DNA of 64,000 nt from Marinomonas ostreistagni (GCF_016888445.1 NZ_JAFEKF010000002.1:744001-808000); one strand, 5' to 3'. Positions 35,426-44,969 are shown, counted from the stretch's first letter. Notes: a model not told the origin generated them from the sequence alone. Translations and numbers: made by a program.

Positions 35426-36853
35426 ATGACATCTTCTCATTTGAACTTTCAGAACAAACATATCCTAGTCGTCGGCGATGTAATGCTCGATCGTTACTGG
35501 CATGGCGGCACCTCACGCATCTCTCCAGAAGCGCCAGTCCAGGTGGTCAAAGTCTCCGGCGTAGAGGATCGCCCTGGCGGTGCTGCTAACGTTGCGCTAG
35601 GGCTTGCTAAGTTAGGTGTGAAAGTCTCGCTGGTCGGTGTTGTAGGGCAAGATGAGAATGCTACGGCGCTGGAGCAGGCGTTGGCGCAAGAGGGCGTTGA
35701 GTGTCACTTCGTGACCGCTGAGCACTTGCCAACGATCACTAAGCTTCGTGTGATCAGCCGCCATCAGCAATTGATTCGTTTGGACTTTGAAGAGCGTGAG
35801 GACTCTCTTAGCCAAAACCAAGCCGTGGCTGAGCAAGTTGAAACGCTACTACCGCACACCGATGCCGTGATCTTCTCGGACTACGCCAAAGGTTGTCTAG
35901 CGGATGTCAGCACCCTAATCGAGCTTGCTAATCAAGCCAAGGTGCCAAGTTTTGTTGATCCAAAAGGGGATGACTTTTCGATTTACCAAGGCGCGACCTT
36001 GGTAAAACCTAATTTGGTGGAATTCGAAGCGATTGTGGGTAAGTGTGCCGACCTTAAAGCGATCGAAGCTAAAGGGCGTGAACTACGCGAGCGTTACGGC
36101 TGGCAGGCGCTTTTGGTGACCCGTGGCGAAGACGGTTTGGTGTTACTCGAAGAAGGCAAAAACTCGTTCTCTCTTGCGACCGCTGCCAAAGAAGTATTTG
36201 ATGTCACAGGTGCTGGCGATACGGTTGTCGCTGTACTGACGGCGGTGTTTACCACCAGCAAGCGCTTCAGCGATGCGGTGGATTATGCGAACCAAGCGGC
36301 CGGTTATGTGGTCGGCAAATTAGGGACGGCCTCAATCGATGCGCAAACCTTAGAAGCGATTATGTTTGCGCGCTCGCATTCCACCAATTTTGGTGTGTTA
36401 TCTCCAGAAGCCTTGCAAGAACAAATCAAATTGGCGCAGCTAAACGGTGAAAAAATCGTCTTCACTAATGGCTGCTTCGATATTTTACACCCAGGCCATG
36501 TGGCCTACATGAAACAAGCCAAAGCGTTAGGCGATCGCCTAGTCGTTGCGGTCAATACGGATGCCTCAGTAAAACGTCTTAAGGGCGAAAAACGCCCGGT
36601 CAACGATCTCACTCACCGCATGGCAGTCTTGGAAGGTGTCGGCGCAATTGATTGGGTGACTTGGTTTGATGAAGACACCCCACTTGAAATCATTCAAACG
36701 CTAACCCCTGATGTACTAGTCAAAGGTGGCGATTATACCATTGAGTCCATCGTTGGTGCCGAACATGTGTTAGAACATGGCGGAGAAGTGAAAGTATTAT
36801 CTTTTGTGGACGGGTACTCTACAACGTCGATTATTGAAAAGGCGAATAGTTAA
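35426..36853 (+). CDS. hldE: Bifunctional heptose kinase/adenylyltransferase
   Basis: A 475-aa fusion enzyme for ADP-heptose synthesis. The N-terminal ribokinase-like domain (about 1-320) phosphorylates D,D-heptose-7-phosphate at C1; the DVTGAGDTVVAVL motif near residue 260 is its catalytic signature. The C-terminal cytidylyltransferase-type domain (about 340-475) has TNGCFDILHPGHVAYM (the HxGH motif) and attaches AMP. It is translationally coupled to msbA, whose ATG overlaps the stop codon. It is divergent from the AGE-hldD-waaF operon across 71 bases, so both operons may share a control region. Confidence 0.96.
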   Translation: MTSSHLNFQNKHILVVGDVMLDRYWHGGTSRISPEAPVQVVKVSGVEDRPGGAANVALGLAKLGVKVSLVGVVGQDENATALEQALAQEGVECHFVTAEHLPTITKLRVISRHQQLIRLDFEEREDSLSQNQAVAEQVETLLPHTDAVIFSDYAKGCLADVSTLIELANQAKVPSFVDPKGDDFSIYQGATLVKPNLVEFEAIVGKCADLKAIEAKGRELRERYGWQALLVTRGEDGLVLLEEGKNSFSLATAAKEVFDVTGAGDTVVAVLTAVFTTSKRFSDAVDYANQAAGYVVGKLGTASIDAQTLEAIMFARSHSTNFGVLSPEALQEQIKLAQLNGEKIVFTNGCFDILHPGHVAYMKQAKALGDRLVVAVNTDASVKRLKGEKRPVNDLTHRMAVLEGVGAIDWVTWFDEDTPLEIIQTLTPDVLVKGGDYTIESIVGAEHVLEHGGEVKVLSFVDGYSTTSIIEKANS

Positions 36854-38619
36854 TGACGACCCCAGAACAACATGACGCTAAGCCAGCTTCCGGTATCAAG
36901 ATCTATTTCCGTTTGCTGGGTTACGTTAAGTCCTCGTGGTGGCTGTTTGTTATCAGTGTGTTTGGTTTCATCCTTTACTCAGCGATGGAGCCAGCTCTAG
37001 CGGCGCTGTTGAAGCACATCGTAGATGTGGTCTCGACAGGTGCGGTGGAAGAAAACCGCCTGCTAATCCCTCTCGGTATCTTAGGTATTTTCGTTTGTCG
37101 TGGCTTAGGCACGTTTTTAGGCAGCTACTTTATGGCGAAGATTGCCAATAAAGTGGTCTATGACTTGCGTACTTCTATGTTCGATAAGTTGGTATTGCTG
37201 CCGTCGAGTTACTACAGCGAAATGCCCTCTGGCCGTATTTTATCCAAGTTAACTTACGATACTGAGCAGGTCGTAGGCTCGGTGACGTCGGCAATCAAAA
37301 CCTTACTGCGTGAAGGTTTCACTGTGATCGGCTTGTTGGGCTACATGATGTACACCAACTGGCGCCTATCGCTGATGTTTTTGTTGATTATTCCACTGAT
37401 CGGTTTGGTTGTGTCCTACGCCTCAAAGCGTTTTCGCAAGCTTAGTAAGCGCATTCAAAACGCCATGGGTGGCGTCTCGGATGTGGCATCCGAATCGATC
37501 AAAGGCCAAGAAGTGGTGAAGATCTTTGGTGGCTTTGAGTACGAGCGCGATCGCTTTCGTCGTGTGGCGAATGATAACCGCCGCTCACAATTAAAGATGG
37601 AGCTGACCAAAGCGCTTAACATTCCTGTGGTGCAGTTTCTGGTCGCGATTTCTTTAGCGCTACTGATCTGGTTAGCATTAAACCCAGATATCAGCTCGCA
37701 CATGTCGGCGGGTGACTTTGTCGCCTTTATCGGCGCTGCAGGTATGTTGAGTAAGCCTGCCCGTCAGTTGACCGATGTGAACAGTATTTTGCAAAAAGGC
37801 ATCGCCGCCGCACAAAGTATCTTTGCCTTCATTGATATGACCGAAGAGCCTGATCAGGGTAAGCAAGATTTACCCCAAGCTAAGGGTGAGATCACTTGGA
37901 AAAACCTAAGCTTCCAATACCCAAGTGCGGAAAAGAATGCGCTGAAAAACATTAACTTAACCGTGCCAGCGGGTAAAACATTGGCGCTGGTTGGGCGCTC
38001 AGGTGGCGGTAAGTCAACCTTGGCCAATTTAGTGCCGCGACTCTACGATGTCACCGAAGGTGAATTGTTGATTGATGGGCTTGATACCCGTGAATACTCG
38101 CTTAAGAGCTTGCGTAGCCAAGTGGCACTGGTTAACCAAAACGTGGTGCTGTTTAACGGCTCGATTCGCGACAACATTGCTTATGGATATCTGCGTGATG
38201 CTTCTGAAGAAGAGGTGATCAACGCTGCCAAAGCCGCCAATGCGTGGGAATTCATCGAAAACCTAGATCACGGCTTGGATACCATGGTGGGTGAAAACGG
38301 TGTCTTGTTATCTGGTGGTCAGCGTCAACGAATCGCCATTGCGCGTGCGATTTTGAAAAATGCGCCGATCTTGATTTTGGATGAGGCCACATCAGCATTG
38401 GACACAGAATCCGAGCGTGCCATTCAACAAGCCCTTGATGGCTTGATGGCCAATCGCACCACGATCGCCATTGCGCACCGTTTATCGACCATTGAAAACG
38501 CCGATATTATTGCCGTGGTTAACCACGGTGAAATCATCGAGGTCGGCTCGCATCAAGAGCTGCTGGCGCAAGATGGCGCCTACGCTAAGCTGCACCAAAA
38601 ACAGTTTAGCGACGAGTAA
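36853..38619 (+). CDS. msbA: Lipid A/LPS flippase MsbA (ABC transporter)
   Basis: A 588-aa half-transporter: six membrane helices (about 30-330) fused to an ATPase domain. It flips lipid A-core across the inner membrane as a homodimer. It carries Walker A GRSGGGKST, the signature LLSGGQRQRIAIARA, Walker B ILILDEATSALD and the His switch IAIAHRLSTI. The start ATG overlaps the hldE stop by one base, showing translational coupling. The next gene, waaA, follows six bases later. Confidence 0.95.
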   Translation: MTTPEQHDAKPASGIKIYFRLLGYVKSSWWLFVISVFGFILYSAMEPALAALLKHIVDVVSTGAVEENRLLIPLGILGIFVCRGLGTFLGSYFMAKIANKVVYDLRTSMFDKLVLLPSSYYSEMPSGRILSKLTYDTEQVVGSVTSAIKTLLREGFTVIGLLGYMMYTNWRLSLMFLLIIPLIGLVVSYASKRFRKLSKRIQNAMGGVSDVASESIKGQEVVKIFGGFEYERDRFRRVANDNRRSQLKMELTKALNIPVVQFLVAISLALLIWLALNPDISSHMSAGDFVAFIGAAGMLSKPARQLTDVNSILQKGIAAAQSIFAFIDMTEEPDQGKQDLPQAKGEITWKNLSFQYPSAEKNALKNINLTVPAGKTLALVGRSGGGKSTLANLVPRLYDVTEGELLIDGLDTREYSLKSLRSQVALVNQNVVLFNGSIRDNIAYGYLRDASEEEVINAAKAANAWEFIENLDHGLDTMVGENGVLLSGGQRQRIAIARAILKNAPILILDEATSALDTESERAIQQALDGLMANRTTIAIAHRLSTIENADIIAVVNHGEIIEVGSHQELLAQDGAYAKLHQKQFSDE

Positions 38620-38624
38620 CGCAT

Positions 38625-39854
38625 ATGTGGCTGTATCGTCTGTTGTTGACGCTGGCAGCGCCGTTTATCGCACGGCGCATCTGGCGCTTCCATAAGCGTT
38701 ATGACAATTACCGTGTGCGAGAAGCATTAGGTGATTGGCGGCCTGTTACGGCGGACTTGTGGCTGCATTGTGCCTCCGTCGGTGAAGTGCTGGCGGCCAA
38801 AGCGCTGATAGAGCAGTGGCTAAAGGCTCACCCAGAAGGGCGATTGCTCGTGACCACTGTGACGCCGACTGGGGAGGCGCAGTTGCAAAAAAGCTTTGCT
38901 GGGCGCGTCGAGCATCGTTACCTGCCGTTGGATCATAATACCTGCGTCAAACGAGCGTTGCGCTCGTTGAACTGCCCGCAGCTTGCCATTATCGAAACCG
39001 AGTTATGGCCCAATCTACTACAGCAAGCCAAAGCTCAAGGCATGATCATTCAAGTGATCAATGCGCGCCTAAGTCAGCGCTCGGCTGATCGCTATGGCAA
39101 ATTCTCACTTGTTTCCAAGCCGCTGATGGCGCTGCCAGATCGCTTTTTAGCGCATGCTGAGGCGGATGCAGAGCGCTTTAAAGCACTGGGCGCCAAAGAC
39201 GTGCCAGTAGTGGGAAATATTAAGTTTGATGTCAGTGCTCCAGACGATCCTGAGGTGCTTAAGTGGCAAGCGCATCTGGCGCCACAAAAGGAGTTTGTGT
39301 GGATCGCGGCCAGTACCCATGAAGGGGAAGATGAGCAGTTTCTCGAGGCACATAAAACGCTACAACAACAGGTCCCAGAGGCCAAGTTGATCTTAGTCCC
39401 GCGTCATCCTGAGCGCTTCGATAGCGTGTATGAGCGTTGTCAGCAAGCTGGTTTTAGCACGGCTCGACGCTCGGAAAACGCTTTTGAGCAGTGGTCGCAA
39501 GCGGATGTCTTGTTAGGTGACAGTATGGGCGAGATGATGCGTTATTTTGCCATGGCTGATGTCGCATTCGTCGCGGGTAGCATGATTGAACGTGGCGGGC
39601 ACAATCCAATCGAGCCTGCGGTGCTCGCTAAGCCTATTATCGTCGGCGAGCATACCTTTAACTTTGCTGACATCACCGAATCTTTGGTGCGAGATCAGGG
39701 AGCGTGTCGTGTGCATTCTGTGGAGGAGTTGGTGCAGCAACTGCTGATGTTAGTGAATGCCGATCAGCGCCTGCAAATGGGGCAAAGGGCATTACATAAC
39801 GCACAAGCCAATCAAGGCGCTCTCGCGCGCGTGCTGCGTTATTTAGAGGTCTAG
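38625..39854 (+). CDS. waaA: Kdo transferase
   Basis: A 409-aa GT30 enzyme that adds Kdo to lipid IVA from CMP-Kdo at the cytoplasmic face of the inner membrane. An N-terminal membrane anchor (MWLYRLLLTLAAPFIARRI) precedes LHCASVGEV, the FVWIAASTHEGEDEQFLEAH segment and LVPRHPERFD, with the C-terminal AGSMIERGGHNPIEPA motif. It closes the hldE-msbA-waaA operon. Whether it adds one or two Kdo residues cannot be read from the sequence. Confidence 0.94.
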   Translation: MWLYRLLLTLAAPFIARRIWRFHKRYDNYRVREALGDWRPVTADLWLHCASVGEVLAAKALIEQWLKAHPEGRLLVTTVTPTGEAQLQKSFAGRVEHRYLPLDHNTCVKRALRSLNCPQLAIIETELWPNLLQQAKAQGMIIQVINARLSQRSADRYGKFSLVSKPLMALPDRFLAHAEADAERFKALGAKDVPVVGNIKFDVSAPDDPEVLKWQAHLAPQKEFVWIAASTHEGEDEQFLEAHKTLQQQVPEAKLILVPRHPERFDSVYERCQQAGFSTARRSENAFEQWSQADVLLGDSMGEMMRYFAMADVAFVAGSMIERGGHNPIEPAVLAKPIIVGEHTFNFADITESLVRDQGACRVHSVEELVQQLLMLVNADQRLQMGQRALHNAQANQGALARVLRYLEV

Positions 39855-39858
39855 TGTC

Positions 39859-39891
39859 AGCTAAAGTGAGCGTCAATGCGCTGGCTTAGCT
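39859..39891 (+). terminator. Imperfect hairpin after waaA
   Basis: AGCTAA (39859-39864) pairs with TTAGCT (39886-39891), with an inner AGCG/CGCT stem, starting four bases after the waaA stop. It lacks a full T run, so it is only a candidate terminator or 3' protecting hairpin. Confidence 0.4.
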
Positions 39892-39901
39892 GTGTAATAT
39901 T

Positions 39902-39929
39902 TAGACTTCTGGCACGGCTCTGCTAGAAT
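39902..39929 (+). promoter_or_regulatory. Candidate sigma-70 promoter of thiBPQ
   Basis: TAGACT at 39902-39907 as a moderate -35, 16-base spacer, TAGAAT at 39924-39929 as a -10 close to consensus. It lies about 20 bases upstream of the TPP riboswitch. Confidence 0.45.
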
Positions 39930-39949
39930 GTGCAAACTTTGAATATACC

Positions 39950-40040
39950 TATCTCATGGGGTGTGGCATCGCCACTGAGAAGCCTTAAAGGCTAACCCAT
40001 TGAACCTGAACCAGATCATGCTGGCGTAGGAATTGAGATA
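39950..40040 (+). ncRNA. TPP (THI-element) riboswitch
   Basis: The conserved THI-box signatures are present: GGGGTG near 39958, CTGAGA at about 39975, ACCC at 39995, and the CCTGAACCAGATCATG core followed by GGCGTAGGAA. The P1 helix is closed by TATCTCA (39950-39956) pairing with TGAGATA (40034-40040). The aptamer binds thiamine pyrophosphate and represses downstream thiamine uptake genes. The expression platform downstream contains a hairpin CGCTC (40076-40080)/GAGCG (40088-40092) that covers the thiB ribosome-binding site (GGAG 40087-40090). This indicates translational control. Confidence 0.95.
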
Positions 40041-40095
40041 AGCAAGCCTGAGCGCTTGCCAGTCCAGTTATACGCCGCTCATTTACGGAGCGACT

Positions 40096-41085
40096 ATGTC
40101 TATCAAATCTCTTCTCGGCACGGCGGCTTTGGCATTCGCCAGTGTGTCTTCGGCGCAAACTCTAAACGTTTATACCTATGATTCGTTTGCTTCAGAGTGG
40201 GGGCCAGGTCCTAAGGTTAAGCAAGCGTTTGAGGCGCAATGTGATTGTGAGTTGAACTTTGTCACGCTGGATTCTTCGGTGGGGATTTTGTCACGCGTAC
40301 AGCTTGAGGGCAGTGAGTCGCAGGCCGATGTGTTATTGGGCCTAGATTTAAATGTTATGCAAGCGGCGAAGCAGACTGGGCTGCTGGCCAAGCACGGTGT
40401 GGATACGTCAAACGTGACCACACCCGGTGGTTGGTCAGACGAGTATTTTGTGCCATTTGATCAAGGTTACTTTTCCTTTATTTATAACAGCGAAGCGATC
40501 ACAACCCCACCTAAATCACTTAAAGACGTGGTAGAGAATCAAGATCTACGCGTGATTTATCAAGACCCACGCACCAGTACGCCAGGACTTGGTTTATTGT
40601 TGTGGATGAAGGCTGTCTACGGTGAGCAGGCGGATGACGCTTGGCAGACCCTTGCGCAGCATACTGTGACGGTGACCAAAGGCTGGTCAGATAGCTATAG
40701 CTTGTTCTTAAAAGGCGAAGCGGATGTGGTGCTAAGTTACACCACATCTGAGGCGTACCATGTGGTCGCTGAAGGCGAGCATAAATATAAAGCCGTTTCT
40801 GCTAGTGAAGGTTACTACCCACAAATCGAAGTGGCAGCGATGTTAAAAGAGTCTGCTAACTCTGAGCTTGCTGAGCAATTTATGGCGTTTATTTTGCAAC
40901 CTGAGTTTCAAAACACCATTGCGACCAATAACTGGATGTATCCTGTTATCGAAGACGTGGAGCCTTTACCTGACGCTTTTACAGCGCTACCAAGTGATGA
41001 CCAAGTCTTGACCTTGCCTGCTGAGCAGGTGGCAAAACAGCGCCAGCGTTGGATCAACGAATGGCTTGACGCGACGACGCGCTAA
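40096..41085 (+). CDS. thiB: Thiamine ABC transporter substrate-binding protein
   Basis: A 329-aa periplasmic thiamine/TPP binding protein. It has a signal peptide (MSIKSLLGTAALAFASVSSA) followed by the mature start QTLNVYTYDSFASEWGPGP. It has the DSSVGILSRVQLEG and YQDPRTSTPGLGLLLWM ligand-binding segments of ThiB. It is the first gene behind the TPP riboswitch. Its ribosome site lies inside a hairpin with an alternative pairing partner, consistent with translational repression by TPP. It works with ThiP and ThiQ. Confidence 0.93.
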   Translation: MSIKSLLGTAALAFASVSSAQTLNVYTYDSFASEWGPGPKVKQAFEAQCDCELNFVTLDSSVGILSRVQLEGSESQADVLLGLDLNVMQAAKQTGLLAKHGVDTSNVTTPGGWSDEYFVPFDQGYFSFIYNSEAITTPPKSLKDVVENQDLRVIYQDPRTSTPGLGLLLWMKAVYGEQADDAWQTLAQHTVTVTKGWSDSYSLFLKGEADVVLSYTTSEAYHVVAEGEHKYKAVSASEGYYPQIEVAAMLKESANSELAEQFMAFILQPEFQNTIATNNWMYPVIEDVEPLPDAFTALPSDDQVLTLPAEQVAKQRQRWINEWLDATTR

Positions 41086-41087
41086 TT

Positions 41088-42671
41088 GTGTTGTTAACTG
41101 CTTCGTATCTGCGCCCAGCTTGGCTGGGCGTTGTTGTTTATTTAGGTATCGCCGGTGCCGCTTTGCTGGCGCTGCTAAGCTATGCCGCGCCGTCTAGCTG
41201 GTTTGAGTATCTGCAAGACCCTTATATCTGGCGCTTAATTCGTTTCTCCTTATGGCAGGCAAGCTTGAGTGCCTTGCTCAGTCTGTTGCTGGCTGTGCCG
41301 GTTGCATCGTGTTTATTCCATCGACGCTTTAAGGGGCGCCAGCTACTGCTTAACCTGTTTGCGGTGTCCATGGTGGTGCCATCAATTGTGGCGGTGCTTG
41401 GCATTATTGTGGTCTATGGTCGCAATGGTTGGTTTACGCAACTGTTTGGGGTGCCGTTTCCGTTATATGGTTTGGGTGGCATTTTGTTGGCGCATGTGTT
41501 TTTCAATATGCCGCTGGCGGTGCGGGTCTTGTTGCAGACTTACAGTTTGATCCCTGATGCCCAATGGCGCCTTGCGAGCCAACTTGGCTTTACGCGCTGG
41601 CATGCGTTTACCTTGATTGAATGGCATTACCTTAAAAAAGCTCTGCCGGGGCTGTTTTTATTGATTTTTATGCTCTGTTTCTCAAGCTTTGCAGTGGTGC
41701 TAAGCCTAGGGGGCGGGCCGCGTTCAAGTACGCTGGAAGTGGCGATTTATCAAGCGCTGCGTTTTGAATTTGATCTTAATAAAGCCAGTTACTTGGCGCT
41801 GTTACAAGTCACTATATGTAGCCTTGTTGCGTTGCTGGTGTATCGTTTGGCGCCCAAAGTGGTACAAGATGTTAGTGTCTTTCGAGGGGCTAGTGCACCG
41901 TTGCGCAGTGGGCGGCTGAGTACAACTGTAGATGGCGCTATGTTGTTGCTGGTGGCGCTCTGGGTACTACCACCGTTTGTTGCAATTGTATTGCCTGTCC
42001 TGAGCACTGTTTTTTGGCAAACCTTGCAGGCGCCAGCGCTGTGGCATTCGGTGTGGAATTCTGTACGCATTGCTTTACCTTCGGGTCTGTTGGCGTTATT
42101 GATCGCGTTAAGTTTAGCGGCCTTGGCACGTACGTTACGCTGGCGTGAAAGAGGAGATTTTTGGGCCGATAAGTTTGAGCAGTCGGGCAATCTAGTATTG
42201 ATGATTCCTGGGCTGGTGTTGGCGACGGGCTTGTTTATTGTGTTTCGCTTCTTGGGAATTGGTATTTCCAATGCCTATTGGATTGTGGTTTGGGTCAACG
42301 GTGTGATGGCGCTGCCGTTTGTGTTGCGCTCGCTATTGCCGAGCGTTTATCAGCAAGAAAAACGCTTTCGCTTGCTGTATCAGCAATATGGTATTAAAGG
42401 CTGGGCGCGCTTTCGTCTAGAGTGGCCTGTGTTACGTTCGGCCATGGCGCAAGGGTTGGCTTATGCCGTGCTGATCAGTCTTGGTGATCTGGGAGTGGTG
42501 GCCTTGTTTGGCTCAAAAGGTCTGGAGACATTGCCGCTGTACTTATATCAATTGATTGGCTCGTATCGTGTCGATCAAGGCGCGTGCGCGGCGGTGGTGT
42601 TAATTAGCCTGTGTGTCGTGTTGTTTTACGTGATCAATCGAGTGATAGGAGGCCGTCGTGCTGAGCTTTGA
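41088..42671 (+). CDS. thiP: Thiamine ABC transporter permease
   Basis: A 527-aa inner-membrane protein with two copies of the six-helix ABC permease module, as usual for ThiP. Coupling loops with the EAA-like motif occur near residues 160-190 (QLGFTRWHAFTLIEWHYLKKALPG) and 430-450. The start is GTG 41088, two bases after the thiB stop, with no clear ribosome site, so translation is likely coupled. It overlaps thiQ by 14 bases. It moves thiamine, TMP or TPP into the cytoplasm. Confidence 0.9.
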   Translation: MLLTASYLRPAWLGVVVYLGIAGAALLALLSYAAPSSWFEYLQDPYIWRLIRFSLWQASLSALLSLLLAVPVASCLFHRRFKGRQLLLNLFAVSMVVPSIVAVLGIIVVYGRNGWFTQLFGVPFPLYGLGGILLAHVFFNMPLAVRVLLQTYSLIPDAQWRLASQLGFTRWHAFTLIEWHYLKKALPGLFLLIFMLCFSSFAVVLSLGGGPRSSTLEVAIYQALRFEFDLNKASYLALLQVTICSLVALLVYRLAPKVVQDVSVFRGASAPLRSGRLSTTVDGAMLLLVALWVLPPFVAIVLPVLSTVFWQTLQAPALWHSVWNSVRIALPSGLLALLIALSLAALARTLRWRERGDFWADKFEQSGNLVLMIPGLVLATGLFIVFRFLGIGISNAYWIVVWVNGVMALPFVLRSLLPSVYQQEKRFRLLYQQYGIKGWARFRLEWPVLRSAMAQGLAYAVLISLGDLGVVALFGSKGLETLPLYLYQLIGSYRVDQGACAAVVLISLCVVLFYVINRVIGGRRAEL

Positions 42672-43368
42672 TTTTAGTTATGAATGGCAGGATTTCTCTG
42701 CGCATTATGCAGCACAATTGCAGCCTGGCATAACCTGTATATTAGGTCCGAGTGGCGGCGGGAAAAGCACCTTGTTGGCCCTGCTTGGCGGCTATCTGGA
42801 GAGCAAAGGGGATGTGCATTTTAACGGCCAATCTATCTCGTCACTGGCGCCGTTCGCGCGCCCGATTACCACGCTATTTCAAAGTGATAATTTGTTTCCG
42901 CAGCTGACGGTAGCCGACAATGTGGCGCTTGGGTTGGCGCCATCGCGCTCGCTTAATAAAACCCAGCAGGCAAGGTTGCAATGGGCACTAGAGCAGGTGC
43001 AGCTGGCAGATTATGAGCTGAAGTATCCTGAGCAACTATCTGGCGGCCAAGCTCAGCGCGTCGCTATCGCCCGCGTACTGGTGCGTGATCAGCCCATCTT
43101 GTTGCTAGATGAGCCGTTTAGTGCTCTGGACCCCAAGTTACGTGAAGACATGCTGCGCTTAATTAAACAACTTACCGAAGAGCATCATTGGACCACCTTG
43201 ATGGTGACTCATGCTCCGGGGGATGCGTTATTGCTAGGTGGCCAGGTGATGCTGGTCGAAGCGGGGCAAATCACAGCCTATGAAGAGGCTGCTGCGTTAG
43301 AAGCTGGACACGACAAACGCGAGGCGTTTCTAGGGTATTTGGGAACCCTCAGTCGCACCCCGCTTTAG
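42658..43368 (+). CDS. thiQ: Thiamine ABC transporter ATP-binding protein
   Basis: A 236-aa ATPase powering thiamine import. Walker A GPSGGGKST, signature LSGGQAQRVAIA, Walker B ILLLDEPFSALDP and the switch VTHAPGDALLL are all seen. The start is GTG 42658 preceded by TAGGAGG, within the thiP coding end (14-base overlap). It is the last gene of the riboswitch-controlled operon; no clear terminator follows before the convergent DMT gene. Confidence 0.93.
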   Translation: MLSFDFSYEWQDFSAHYAAQLQPGITCILGPSGGGKSTLLALLGGYLESKGDVHFNGQSISSLAPFARPITTLFQSDNLFPQLTVADNVALGLAPSRSLNKTQQARLQWALEQVQLADYELKYPEQLSGGQAQRVAIARVLVRDQPILLLDEPFSALDPKLREDMLRLIKQLTEEHHWTTLMVTHAPGDALLLGGQVMLVEAGQITAYEEAAALEAGHDKREAFLGYLGTLSRTPL

Positions 43369-43384
43369 GCTGATTGTTGCTTAC

Positions 43385-44290
43385 TTAACCACCTGTGGCG
43401 GTGCGTTGGCGCTGTACTCGCTGATGCAGCACCGTGGCAATGCCAATTCCAGAAAAGATCAGCAAAATGCCGATGCCATGGAAGCCTTCGATTTGCTCGC
43501 CTAAAAATAGCACTGACAAGAAAATGCTAAACACGGGCATTAAATGAACAAAATGCCCAGCAGTCGCCGCGCCAAGTTTTTGTACGCCGAGGTTCCAGCA
43601 CAAGAAAGCGCCTATCGAGGCGAAAATCCCCATGTAAACAATCGCGCCCCAGTTAGCCACACTTAGCGCGCTTAAGTCGCTGCTGGCAAACAGCAAGAAA
43701 AGCGGCAATTGCAACGTTGTGCCGATCACGGCAGTGGTCGCAAAAAAGCTGAGCAGGTGCAGGCCAGGGCGTTTGGTGAGGAGTACTGAGTAGATCGCCC
43801 AGCTCACCGCGGCGGTAACGATCCAAAGGTCTCCCGGGGTAAAGGTTAAGTGTAAAAAAGTCTCGAAACTGCCTCGGCTTATAATGACAACCGCGCCCAC
43901 GGTGGACAGCAAAATGCCGCTATTTTGCAGAGTGGACGTGCGAGTGCCGAGCAGCAAACGTGCGGTGATTAAGATCATTACTGGCATAATCGAATTGAGC
44001 AGCACCGCATTGGTGACCGTGGTGGAGGTTAAGCCAATGTATAGGAAGAGGTTGTAGTTACAGATACCTAGAAAGGCGAACAGTACCAGCATCGGCCAGT
44101 GTTGTTTCACTAAGGGCCAGTCTTGGCGAATTTTGGGCCAAGCAAATGGCAAAATCAGTAGGCACGCAATGCTCCAGCGGAAAAATGAAATGGTGAAAGG
44201 ATCAATGCCACCGGATACGGTAACACGACCTAACACGTAATTACCTGACCAAAACAAGATGGGCAGGAGCAGATAAGCAAAAGCGGGCAT
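43385..44290 (-). CDS. EamA/DMT family transporter
   Basis: A 301-aa membrane protein with ten predicted helices and two EamA repeats. GNYVLGRVTVSGGIDPFTISFFRW in the first half and AGHFVHLMPVFSIFLSVLFLGEQI in the second are characteristic. Members export amino acids or metabolites; the substrate is unknown. The start is placed at 44290 rather than 44296. AAAGG lies immediately before the outer ATG but six bases before the inner one, which gives proper spacing. It is divergent from rpsF and converges on the thi operon. Confidence 0.8.
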   Translation of the reverse strand: MPAFAYLLLPILFWSGNYVLGRVTVSGGIDPFTISFFRWSIACLLILPFAWPKIRQDWPLVKQHWPMLVLFAFLGICNYNLFLYIGLTSTTVTNAVLLNSIMPVMILITARLLLGTRTSTLQNSGILLSTVGAVVIISRGSFETFLHLTFTPGDLWIVTAAVSWAIYSVLLTKRPGLHLLSFFATTAVIGTTLQLPLFLLFASSDLSALSVANWGAIVYMGIFASIGAFLCWNLGVQKLGAATAGHFVHLMPVFSIFLSVLFLGEQIEGFHGIGILLIFSGIGIATVLHQRVQRQRTATGG

Positions 44291-44447
44291 GTGCATCCTT
44301 TCTGATTAAGTGGCTGGGGCGCACAACATAGCCATATTAGGCGCGCCTGTCGACCATCTGAGGGATAACGACTGTGGCTGTGGTTCGATGAGTGATAATA
44401 AGGTCATTTTTTATGCGCTTGGGCTTTTTAATTTTAGGTGGGCAGTA

Positions 44448-44453
44448 TATAAT
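44448..44453 (+). promoter_or_regulatory. Probable -10 box of the rpsF operon promoter
   Basis: A consensus TATAAT lies 84 bases upstream of the rpsF start. No convincing -35 is seen at 16-18 bases. The 240-base gap 44297-44536 otherwise shows no gene. Confidence 0.4.
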
Positions 44454-44536
44454 TCGCGTCCCCGTAAATCATACTCCTTGTCTCACAGCTTTTTAACGGG
44501 GAAAGCGTGGAGACTAAGAACCCATAAGGAGCAATC

Positions 44537-44947
44537 ATGCGTCATTATGAAATCGTGTTTCTGGTACACCCAGATCAAAGCGAACAAGTTCCAGCGATGA
44601 TCGAGCGTTACACTAACTTGATCACTGAAGACGGCGGTCAAGTTCACCGTCTAGAAGACTGGGGTCGTCGTCAACTAGCTTACCCAATCAACAAAATCCA
44701 CAAAGCGCACTACGTTCTTATGAACATTGAAGCGTCTGAAGGTGTGATGGCTGAGCTAAACGACACTTTCCGTTACAACGATGCGATCATCCGTAACCTA
44801 GTTATCCGTCGTAAAGAAGCGGTAACTGAAGTGTCTCCAATCAAAGCTGCTGAAAGCCGTGAAGAGCGTCGTTCTGCTCCACAGCGCGAAGAGCAAAAAC
44901 CAACAGAAGCTGCTGCTGACAAAGCTGCAGACGACTCTGCTGAATAA
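44537..44947 (+). CDS. rpsF: 30S ribosomal protein bS6
   Basis: A 136-aa ribosomal protein that binds 16S rRNA together with bS18 in the small-subunit platform. It opens with [24 protein letters not shown] and contains [26 protein letters not shown], the canonical bS6 core. The C-terminal 35 residues form an acidic Ala/Glu-rich tail. AAGGAG precedes the ATG. Codon use is strongly biased (frequent GCT, CGT, CTA), as expected of a highly expressed gene. It is first in rpsF-rpsR-DUF2232-rplI. Confidence 0.97.
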   Translation: MRHYEIVFLVHPDQSEQVPAMIERYTNLITEDGGQVHRLEDWGRRQLAYPINKIHKAHYVLMNIEASEGVMAELNDTFRYNDAIIRNLVIRRKEAVTEVSPIKAAESREERRSAPQREEQKPTEAAADKAADDSAE

Positions 44948-44969
44948 TTGATTAATTAGGAGATACATT

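Noticed and set aside
39910..39924. TGGCACG followed by TGC upstream of the thi riboswitch as a sigma-54 promoter
   Set aside because: The -24 to -12 spacing is one base too short, and a sigma-70-like pair fits better at the same place.
44310..44600. 96-codon ORF across the rpsF promoter and start
   Set aside because: It overlaps the rpsF ribosome site and start in another frame, and resembles no known protein.
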